From a virus, in IMG/VR virus record IMGVR_UViG_3300021225_000102, positions 1-36,550 of that record: a stretch of 36,550 nt of DNA; one strand, 5' to 3'. Positions within the stretch are counted from its first letter, which is position 1, and each line of letters begins with the position of its first letter. Below are positions 26,021 through 31,755 of this stretch, one piece after another. Made by a program: the position numbers and the translations under genes. The notes under the pieces were generated by a model, which saw only the letters and a program-made list of their open reading frames with translations, was not told where the DNA came from and searched no databases.

Positions 26021-26335
26021 TTATTGCTTTTTATAAGCCTCTTTCTCCCAAGGAAGATTTTTAGCCCCTTCTTTCATTTTAGAACGAGCATACTTTTTGC
26101 CTTTCCAAATAACGTGAGAATCTGTGTAATCCAAATCCCCTCGTTTTATTTGATCAATATGAACCATCTCATGCTCTATCGTTTTATTTTTTTTTAACTC
26201 TAAAGGTGATGCATTCTGATTAATAAGTATTGTACCATTTGATTGCGCCATACCAAGAATATTGTCCTCCATATCTGTACTATAAATCGGAGTATTATTT
26301 AAAGTATACGGAGGACCTTTCATTATAAATGCCAT
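26021..26335 (-). CDS. Minimal HExxH metallopeptidase-like protein (104 aa)
   Basis: KTIEHEMVHIDQIKRGDLDY (51-70) contains a zinc-binding HEMVH motif (H55, E56, H59). A third ligand could be a Glu in the C-terminal NLPWEKEAYKK (E97 or E99), as in small gluzincins where an acidic helix follows. A Trp-Lys-Gly strand (VIWKGKKY) lies between. At 104 residues it is about the smallest size for such a fold. There is no signal peptide. It might process virion proteins or be a structural relic. Its ATG is one base after the stop of the upstream 55-aa basic gene. Confidence 0.7.
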   Translation of the reverse strand: MAFIMKGPPYTLNNTPIYSTDMEDNILGMAQSNGTILINQNASPLELKKNKTIEHEMVHIDQIKRGDLDYTDSHVIWKGKKYARSKMKEGAKNLPWEKEAYKKQ

Positions 26336-26336
26336 A

Positions 26337-26504
26337 TTAGCATTTTTTCATTTTAGCCGGAGATTTCATTTTAGCAGGAGGAGTTCTTTTAACTTTCCCG
26401 TATTCTTTTTTTTGCTCAGCTTTTGATTCAACTTTTTCGTGTTTTTTCATTGCTGCTTTAGAAGCATACTTTTCTCCGGTCTTTTTTTCTACTATTTTTT
26501 TCAT
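26337..26504 (-). CDS. Lys-rich mini-protein (55 aa)
   Basis: This short frame runs from an ATG at 26504 to a TAA at 26339-26337. It begins MKKIVEKKTGEKYASKAAMK and ends TPPAKMKSPAKMKKC, with over one third Lys. It fills the space between its neighbours exactly, one base before the next ATG, which argues for a real gene. The repeated PAKMK(K/S) ending also appears in the 188-aa basic protein 0.7 kb downstream. It is probably nucleic-acid-binding or packaged in the virion; no family is known to me. Confidence 0.7.
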   Translation of the reverse strand: MKKIVEKKTGEKYASKAAMKKHEKVESKAEQKKEYGKVKRTPPAKMKSPAKMKKC

Positions 26505-26518
26505 ATTTATATTATTTA

Positions 26519-27160
26519 TTAATTATATACTCTTATTTCTATTCTATTTTTTTGTAATATACTATCTGTTTGGACACCTTTACTTGTATATATAGTAATT
26601 TTATTAATATCATTTAAAGTAGTGTTTGCAATTAAAGCTAATCCTTGTGCATTTCCATCTTGTCCATAAGCATCAATATCTATAATTGTTTTGTCTATAG
26701 TAAATAAATTATTTGAGTTAGCTGAATATTGTCCAATATCATTGTATTCAAACCAAATATTCCCAATAGTATTCTCTAATACTGTTGCTACTGGAGCTCC
26801 TTCATTGTAATTTAATGCGGCGGCACCCCAATTATTAGGTGTTGTTCCTGTTGCAATAAAATAAGTATTTATATTATTATTAGGCGCTCCTACATTTGTA
26901 AAATCAAACTCACCAGTACTACCTGTTTTTATTTGATAAGTCACACCTATTGTTAAAGGATTATCTTCTAAAACCCCTCCACCATCTCCTCCACTCTGTG
27001 TTAATAAAGCTGTATACACTTTATAAGGGCGTATACTATCAGTAATATCCTGCATTGAGACCGGTTGAGTTTCACGATTTATTCTTGCTGATCTTCTCTC
27101 CCTTAAATTTACTGTAGGATTAATCCCTATAAAACGGGTATCATTAGGTACTTGTGCCAT
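26519..27160 (-). CDS. Putative virion structural protein (213 aa)
   Basis: A short Arg-rich start (VNLRERRSARINRETQ) leads to a segment reading YKVYTALLTQSGGDGGG near residue 48, then a beta-rich domain with TIGVTYQIKTGSTGEFDFTN and VATVLENTIGNIWFEY. The YTALLTQSG and VLENTIG patterns are ones I associate with structural proteins, often fibre- or decoration-like, in Bacteroidota and marine phages. It lies among small basic genes rather than in the tail module. The precise place in the virion is unknown. Confidence 0.7.
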   Translation of the reverse strand: MAQVPNDTRFIGINPTVNLRERRSARINRETQPVSMQDITDSIRPYKVYTALLTQSGGDGGGVLEDNPLTIGVTYQIKTGSTGEFDFTNVGAPNNNINTYFIATGTTPNNWGAAALNYNEGAPVATVLENTIGNIWFEYNDIGQYSANSNNLFTIDKTIIDIDAYGQDGNAQGLALIANTTLNDINKITIYTSKGVQTDSILQKNRIEIRVYN

Positions 27161-27161
27161 A

Positions 27162-27308
27162 TTATTTTTTTTTAGTTTTAGCTTTTATTTTTTTTGCTTC
27201 TGAAAGCATTGCTTTGGTTGGTTTTTTACCACTGCCTTTGTTTTCTCTAATGTTATCCCAAAGCCCACGTCTTGACGTAGACCCATCTTTTCTTTTTAAC
27301 AGTTCCAT
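27162..27308 (-). CDS. Basic mini-protein with GLWDNI motif (48 aa)
   Basis: This frame begins at an ATG at 27308, 13 bases inside the upstream DUF6321-like gene, and ends at a TAA at 27164-27162, one base before the next gene's ATG. It reads MELLKRKDGSTSRRGLWDNI and then a Lys/Gly-rich tail (KAKTKKK). Small proteins with an RRGLW(A/D)NI core and a basic tail recur in tailed phages of many groups without a known function. The tight overlaps on both sides support translation. Confidence 0.7.
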   Translation of the reverse strand: MELLKRKDGSTSRRGLWDNIRENKGSGKKPTKAMLSEAKKIKAKTKKK

Positions 27309-27568
27309 TTGTCTAATGCTAATTTTTTTCTTGTTGGTTCACCATTTGGTTTTTTCATAGGCCCTGGCATACCGGACATTCTAGCACAAAAAGATTTACG
27401 TCTTTTAGCGTCTTTACTACCTGCCTTTAATTTAGAAGGTTTTGTAGTAACCGCTGTTTGCAATTTACTACCTGGATTTTCTTTTCTATATGAAGCTACT
27501 CCTTTAGCGTTTAAACCGCCTTTAGGATCTTTGCCCTCTTTACGAGTCCATGCTGCCGTCTTTGCCAT
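27296..27568 (-). CDS. Conserved basic phage protein, DUF6321-like (90 aa)
   Basis: The start AAWTRKEGKDPKGGLNAKGV, the middle RRKSFCARMSGMPGPM and the end LALDKWNC match a small family I recall from marine tailed phages (DUF6321). It is rich in Lys, Arg and Gly and largely lacks hydrophobic core, so it probably acts bound to nucleic acid or inside the virion. Two cysteines are present. The ATG overlaps the upstream membrane-protein gene by 29 bases and its stop is overlapped by the 48-aa gene. Confidence 0.75.
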   Translation of the reverse strand: MAKTAAWTRKEGKDPKGGLNAKGVASYRKENPGSKLQTAVTTKPSKLKAGSKDAKRRKSFCARMSGMPGPMKKPNGEPTRKKLALDKWNC

Positions 27569-27662
27569 CTTTATTGCTTTTTAAATGAATCCATTTGTGT
27601 AATGTGTAACCTATAGATACCAAAAGTAAGGCTATCTTTAAGTACGTTTCTATATTAGTCAT
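27540..27662 (-). CDS. Single-span small membrane protein (40 aa)
   Basis: From the ATG at 27662 the protein reads MTNIETYLKIALLLVSIGYT, then a basic-hydrophilic tail (LHKWIHLKSNKDG). Residues about 8-20 form one membrane segment. A second ATG at 27671 would add three residues. An upstream GTG at 27770 would overlap the previous gene by 50 bases and add a non-hydrophobic part, so it is disfavoured. It could be a holin-like or envelope protein. It is not in the lysis cassette, so the role is open. Confidence 0.55.
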   Translation of the reverse strand: MTNIETYLKIALLLVSIGYTLHKWIHLKSNKDGKDGSMDS

Positions 27663-27720
27663 ACTAAGCATTAACGCTCCAGTATTTAATAGGTATATCC
27701 TTGTATCTGTAACGTTCACT

Positions 27721-27939
27721 TTATCGCATTTTAGCACGTTGCGTAATAGGCATACTAAGATGAGGCTCACAGTTGCAATCTCTTTTTAGTTTTATGCCAT
27801 TCTTTCCATTGCTAGCCCCTGGTTTCATTGGATATCCTGCTGTATCTAATGGCCCATCCCATAAGTGATTTAAACCTGATGTTTTAGGTTTTTCTACTTT
27901 TAATAAATGCGGATCGTTAATATCTGAAGTATACATCAT
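27721..27939 (-). CDS. Small protein of unknown function (72 aa)
   Basis: It begins MMYTSDINDPHLLKVEKPKT, continues with GLNHLWDGPLDTAGYPMKPG and ends RDCNCEPHLSMPITQRAKMR. It is Pro/Gly/Lys-rich with two close cysteines and no clear secondary structure. It is not recognised. It lies 8 bases after the Pro-rich 83-aa gene in the string of small genes following the chaperonin unit. Confidence 0.6.
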   Translation of the reverse strand: MMYTSDINDPHLLKVEKPKTSGLNHLWDGPLDTAGYPMKPGASNGKNGIKLKRDCNCEPHLSMPITQRAKMR

Positions 27940-27947
27940 ATATTTAT

Positions 27948-28199
27948 TTATAAGGTTGATAAATTATAATTTGGAACAACCGGGTTTTTAACGGCTGTTG
28001 GTGGGGGTTGAGGCATGGACCTATCAAACGATCCTTGCATTGGCATACCATACATATTAATCATTGATTGTTGGTCTCCAGGCGAAAACGGAACCGGGGC
28101 CCCTGTTGTTTTGACTCCTGGATTAAATAGTCTAGGATCCACAGTAGCAGATACAGGTTGTGCTGGTGTTTGTAGATTTGTAACTCCTGTATTATTCAT
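27948..28199 (-). CDS. Pro-rich small protein of unknown function (83 aa)
   Basis: The sequence is dominated by Pro, Asn, Gly and Met (VDPRLFNPGVKTTGAPVPFS, later MPQPPPTAVKNP) and is probably disordered. Its ATG overlaps the end of the winged-helix-like gene by 8 bases, so it is likely translated by coupling from that message. No family is recognised. Confidence 0.6.
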   Translation of the reverse strand: MNNTGVTNLQTPAQPVSATVDPRLFNPGVKTTGAPVPFSPGDQQSMINMYGMPMQGSFDRSMPQPPPTAVKNPVVPNYNLSTL

Positions 28200-28641
28200 A
28201 ATTGGTATTTTTATTTGCGTTATTTATAGACTTAATTAATACTGTGTCAGTATAAGTTTTACCTCTCATTATTTTATTACTTCTTGGGCTTGTTGGTATT
28301 TCTTCTTCTCCAATCATTATTCGATACATGCGATTTATCAGCATCCTACACTTAAAAGAAACTTTATATATATTGTATTTTTGGGTTGTATGATTTCTAT
28401 TTCTCCACACAACTATCCATCCTTCTTTTAATAAATTATTCCAACGTTTATTATCCCAACTATAAGCATATGTACCTATCTTGTAATCTTGCTTTGTGAA
28501 AAAATCCATACAATCAAAATAGATCAATAACTCTAAATCAGCATCGGTTAAATCATTATTCCTGCATGCCCACCTGCGAATTATCCTATAATGCTTTAAT
28601 ATATTGTTATTTCTGAGATCGTTAAATTCTAAACGTTTCAT
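28192..28641 (-). CDS. Winged-helix-like DNA-binding protein (149 aa)
   Basis: Residues 12-115 have the plan of a winged helix: HYRIIRRWACRNND, then DLELLIYFDCMDFFT, then KRWNNLLKEGWIVVWRNRNH as recognition helix plus wing, and a last helix CRMLINRMYRIMIGEEEIP. MarR-type regulators have this layout, and I recall similar proteins in marine and Bacteroidota phages. It may regulate late transcription or bind packaged DNA. The start overlaps the GroES stop by four bases (ATGA), tying it to the chaperonin genes. The basic, Asn-rich C-terminus (about 120-149) looks disordered. Confidence 0.65.
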   Translation of the reverse strand: MKRLEFNDLRNNNILKHYRIIRRWACRNNDLTDADLELLIYFDCMDFFTKQDYKIGTYAYSWDNKRWNNLLKEGWIVVWRNRNHTTQKYNIYKVSFKCRMLINRMYRIMIGEEEIPTSPRSNKIMRGKTYTDTVLIKSINNANKNTNYE

Positions 28642-28898
28642 AGTTTAACAACAATATCATCTATCTTTATTAACCTGTAATCTTTATCTATCCCTTCAAG
28701 CATATGACCAGCAACCATATCGTATAATATCTTAGTTCCCGGCTCTAAACCTAATATAGGCATACCTATTGATATAATTTCTGCTTCTCTATATCTTATG
28801 TCTTCTCTAGTTTTATTATCCATTAGAAGACCTTTTTCACTTTTGCTTAAAATATCTTTTTTAGGCAAAACTATTACGTACTTACCTATTGCTTCCAT
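28638..28898 (-). CDS. groES: Co-chaperonin GroES-like protein (86 aa)
   Basis: This is the ring-shaped lid of the chaperonin. It begins GKYVIVLPKKD like GroES (HDRVIVKRKE). Residues about 15-32 form the mobile loop, with GLLM at 23-26 in place of the E. coli GIVL that docks on GroEL. EAEIISIGMP matches GEVLAVG, EPGTKILYD matches KVGDIVIF, and KIDDIVVKL matches ESDILAIVE. It is slightly shorter than the usual 95-97 residues. The ATG at 28898 is inside the groEL 3' end (17-base overlap); a TTG three bases upstream is also possible but less likely. Confidence 0.85.
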   Translation of the reverse strand: MEAIGKYVIVLPKKDILSKSEKGLLMDNKTREDIRYREAEIISIGMPILGLEPGTKILYDMVAGHMLEGIDKDYRLIKIDDIVVKL

Positions 28899-30441
28899 CA
28901 ATTCTTAAATTATTGATTACACAATCTGTTGACAATATAGTGATAGCTACAGATGCCGCATTTCTTAATGCGCTTTTAGTAACAAGTAATGGATCAATTA
29001 TGCCGGCTTCTATCATATTAACAGTTTCACCTGTTACAACATTTAAACCGTATCCTACTTTTGATATTGCTTCTAAAGGTGCATTATCTATACCTGCATT
29101 ATCTAATATAGTATTAAATGGTGCTCTAATAGAATCTAATAATATTTCTTCTCCAAGTGAGAAGGCATCTATATTGTGAGAAGCGTTTAATAAAGCAATT
29201 CCACCTCCTGGCACAATACCTTCTTTAATAGCCGCTTTGGTTGCACATATTGCATCTTCAACTCTATCAGCTTTTTCTCTAAGCTCTATATCTGAATTAG
29301 CCCCTACTTTTATTACAGCAATTTTAGCGGATAGCCTAGCCAACCTTTTTTCTAGTCGAATTACTTCGTTAGGTTTTTTAGCTTTTGATATATCCTTTTT
29401 AATATTTAGGATAATATTATCCACCTCTTCTGTTTGTTTATTAATCTTTAGTATTGTTTCTTGATCGTATGTTATACTTTTTATACAATTACCTAAATGT
29501 TCTGGTTGTATTAAATCCATATCATCACCAAGATCTTCATTTATAACTGTGGCTCCTGTTAATAAAGCTAAGTCATATATTGTATCTTTTTTATTAACGC
29601 CATATGTTGGTGCGTTTATAACATTAACCTTTAGATTGCCTTTAACCTTATTCATGGCTAATGCAGCTATAACAGGTTGATCTAAATCTGCAATAATCAA
29701 CAATGCTCTTTTCTGTTCGATTGCATATTCTAATACAGATCTTATTTGTCTTATATTAGTTATAGGTGATTCAATTATTAAAACTAATGGATTATCTAAT
29801 TCAGCAGCTTTAATTTCAGGATTTGTAACGAAATGTGCATTAACTAATCCTTTATCATATTGAACCCCTTCTACTATTTCTACTTCTGTATCTGATAACG
29901 CTGAGTGTTCTAACATAACAACACCGGTATTTCCAACAGCTCTAAAGGCATCTCCTATTATTTTGCCTAAGTATGGATCATTGTTAGCAGATATTGTTGC
30001 AATCTGATCCAACATATTATCATCAACAGTTATACTTGTCTTTTCTAAATAATCTATTACTTTATTTACTGCTGAGGTTATGCCTTCTTTTATTTTTCTT
30101 TCATTTGGATTTTCAACCATATGAGCATTCTTTAAAATAGAATGTGCTAATATTGTAGCAGTTGTGGTTCCGTCTCCAGCTTCTTTAACAGTCTTGCGCG
30201 CGGCTTCTTTTAAAAGTCTAGCACCCATGTTTTCTATAGGGTCTAATAGTATAATACTATCTGCTACTGTTACCCCATCTTTTGTAATAACTGGATTACC
30301 AGAACTATCCTCAAGCATCACGCATTTACCACTAGCCCCTAATGTAGAACTAACGGCTTTAGTTAGTTTTGTTATCCCCTCGAATACTTTATCCCTAGCT
30401 TCATTTCCAAAGCTAAGATTCTTTACAATTGCATCTGTCAT
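28882..30441 (-). CDS. groEL: Phage-encoded chaperonin GroEL (519 aa)
   Basis: All three domains are present. Equatorial ATP-site residues are kept: TKDG with D55 (E. coli D52), GDGTTTAT at 89-96, VEDA with D396 (E. coli D398), PGGG at 411-414 and IIDP with D483 (E. coli D495). The TLGPKG loop is changed to TLGASG (33-38). Apical residues that hold substrate and GroES differ from E. coli: Y199 is L, Y203 is H, L234 is R, V263/V264 are A/M; F204 and L237 are kept. The C-terminus ends LRIDGSNR without the GGM repeats. It would fold phage proteins such as the capsid in the host cytoplasm, with the GroES encoded next. Confidence 0.95.
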   Translation of the reverse strand: MTDAIVKNLSFGNEARDKVFEGITKLTKAVSSTLGASGKCVMLEDSSGNPVITKDGVTVADSIILLDPIENMGARLLKEAARKTVKEAGDGTTTATILAHSILKNAHMVENPNERKIKEGITSAVNKVIDYLEKTSITVDDNMLDQIATISANNDPYLGKIIGDAFRAVGNTGVVMLEHSALSDTEVEIVEGVQYDKGLVNAHFVTNPEIKAAELDNPLVLIIESPITNIRQIRSVLEYAIEQKRALLIIADLDQPVIAALAMNKVKGNLKVNVINAPTYGVNKKDTIYDLALLTGATVINEDLGDDMDLIQPEHLGNCIKSITYDQETILKINKQTEEVDNIILNIKKDISKAKKPNEVIRLEKRLARLSAKIAVIKVGANSDIELREKADRVEDAICATKAAIKEGIVPGGGIALLNASHNIDAFSLGEEILLDSIRAPFNTILDNAGIDNAPLEAISKVGYGLNVVTGETVNMIEAGIIDPLLVTKSALRNAASVAITILSTDCVINNLRIDGSNR

Positions 30442-30502
30442 GTTGTATTTAATTTGATTTAATTTTATAACAGTATTATTACGTGATTTTTGCGGTTTTT
30501 AG

Positions 30503-30634
30503 TTATCCTTGTCCTCTAGATAACTTCTTGTAATTTTTAGATGTTTTTAAATTGGATGTTTTTGATTTAGCATGAATACCTGGTCTTGCAATATTCCTTA
30601 CAACACGTTTAACAGTCGCGATTTGTTTTGCCAT
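30503..30634 (-). CDS. Basic mini-protein overlapping the spanin gene (43 aa)
   Basis: A short frame starts at an ATG at 30634, 37 bases inside the 3' end of the spanin gene, and ends at a TAA at 30505-30503. It reads MAKQIATVKRVVRNIARPGI and then HAKSKTSNLKTSKNYKKLS, ending RGQG. It is strongly Lys/Arg-rich like the other mini-proteins of this window. Without it the span from the spanin to groEL would be an unusually long gap. The function is unknown; nucleic-acid binding is likely. Confidence 0.65.
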   Translation of the reverse strand: MAKQIATVKRVVRNIARPGIHAKSKTSNLKTSKNYKKLSRGQG

Positions 30635-31086
30635 AATAAATATATAATTAATATTAATAATATCCACCAAAAGAAAGTCCAATAATTTTGTTCTTTATCA
30701 ATTATTTTTGTTTTGTCAACTTGGTGTTCTTTTGTTTTTACTTTAGATGTTGCTGTGGAATCAATACGCTTAATATTAACCTCTTTTTTGGTATTTGTAT
30801 ATAATGTATTAGATTTATTTTTTTTAATCTTTAAAACAACATTTTTATAACTTTTACCATCAACTATAATTGTTTTACTTGAATCTATAGGTGTTATAAC
30901 AATTTCACTACTATCTGTATCTATAGTTACTTTTGTAGAATCTGTTTTATTCACAGTATCTATTTTTGTAACTGCTACTTTTGTTTCTGCAATACTATCT
31001 TTCTTTATATCAGTTTTATCAACTAATACTTTTCTTGAAGAGCATGATGTTAAAAACACCATTATTATAAATATAATTTTTTTCAT
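30598..31086 (-). CDS. Putative unimolecular spanin (lipoprotein with C-terminal membrane segment)
   Basis: The N-terminus is a lipoprotein signal (MKKIIFIIMVFLTSC) with lipobox LTSC, C15 being the lipidated residue for outer-membrane anchoring. Residues 16-133 are a Lys/Asp/Thr-rich periplasmic stretch. Residues about 135-152 are one membrane segment (NYWTFFWWILLILIIYLLW) followed by a short basic end. An outer-membrane lipid anchor and an inner-membrane segment in one chain are the layout of u-spanins such as T1 gp11, which fuse the two membranes in the final step of lysis. It directly follows the endolysin gene by 10 bases. The class is inferred from layout; spanins share little sequence. 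Confidence 0.75.
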   Translation of the reverse strand: MKKIIFIIMVFLTSCSSRKVLVDKTDIKKDSIAETKVAVTKIDTVNKTDSTKVTIDTDSSEIVITPIDSSKTIIVDGKSYKNVVLKIKKNKSNTLYTNTKKEVNIKRIDSTATSKVKTKEHQVDKTKIIDKEQNYWTFFWWILLILIIYLLWQNKSRLLNVL

Positions 31087-31096
31087 TTTTTTAAAT

Positions 31097-31555
31097 TTAA
31101 TCTTTAACTTGAAAATGCATCCAGTCGTAATTTTTTTCTCTACCTAAACTTTCAAACCCATGTTTGTAAAATATGTCGATCATCGGTTTATATTCCATAC
31201 GCGCAAATCTTGCGGTCTTTGAGGTTTCTTTTAATAAATTCCTACTTGGATTTAAATCAATAGCGCACCCCCAACTATGTACACTTAACTGAGTGCCTCC
31301 GCGCATTAAACGATAATTAAAACACCCACCATAATCATCAATCTTTAAATCGCTAATTGCATCCTGCCCATAGAATTCTAATATATCATTAAAGATTGCA
31401 AGTAGTTTGTCTGCAACTAATTTATGGCAACGGATTTTATTTACTTTTTTACCGTCATAATACATTGGGTAAGGCAAAGTTATTGGTACAATATATCCTT
31501 TCCCGTCTTTATTTGGGGTACCGTATTTAGCTATAAGTTCCTCCTGAGTTATCAT
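31097..31555 (-). CDS. M15-family peptidase endolysin (152 aa)
   Basis: Zinc ligands of the M15 peptidase family are visible: SVHSWGCAIDLNP gives H93 and D100, and YDWMHFQV gives the second His H147, with D144 placed as catalytic acid. The 152-residue size is that of single-domain phage L-alanyl-D-glutamate or D-Ala-D-Ala endopeptidases that cut the peptide stems of peptidoglycan. There is no signal peptide, so it needs a holin; the holin candidate gene overlaps its start by 29 bases and the spanin candidate follows. Confidence 0.9.
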   Translation of the reverse strand: MITQEELIAKYGTPNKDGKGYIVPITLPYPMYYDGKKVNKIRCHKLVADKLLAIFNDILEFYGQDAISDLKIDDYGGCFNYRLMRGGTQLSVHSWGCAIDLNPSRNLLKETSKTARFARMEYKPMIDIFYKHGFESLGREKNYDWMHFQVKD

Positions 31556-31751
31556 TGTTATTGTTTTTTATTTTAGAATATACCGTAACTGAGTCTAATA
31601 TTGTTTGACTGCTTAAATATGTTATTGCAATTAATGTCCAGTCTGACGACTCTAAATCTGCAAACATTAATAAACCACTAGCTATTAAGAAAACAAATAA
31701 CTTTCTACTTATCCATTTATTTATTAATGTGTCTAAATTTTTTCTACTCAT
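31527..31751 (-). CDS. Holin candidate (74 aa, two membrane segments)
   Basis: The protein has a basic N-terminus (NKWISRK), membrane segment 1 at about 18-32 (LFVFLIASGLLMFA), a short loop with acidic residues, segment 2 at about 38-55 (WTLIAITYLSSQTILD) and a hydrophilic Asn-rich tail. Its size and place just before and overlapping the endolysin by 29 bases suit a class II holin, which makes holes in the inner membrane to release the endolysin. Holins have no shared sequence, so this rests on topology and neighbours. Confidence 0.7.
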   Translation of the reverse strand: MSRKNLDTLINKWISRKLFVFLIASGLLMFADLESSDWTLIAITYLSSQTILDSVTVYSKIKNNNNDNSGGTYS

Positions 31752-31755
31752 TTTT

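Noticed and set aside
27309-27584. 91-aa plus-strand open frame opposite the DUF6321-like gene
   Set aside because: The minus-strand protein has recognisable conserved motifs; the plus frame is its antisense shadow.
27663-27770. GTG-initiated extension of the small membrane protein
   Set aside because: It would overlap the previous gene by 50 bases and adds sequence unlike the rest; ATGs at 27671 and 27662 sit just before the membrane segment.
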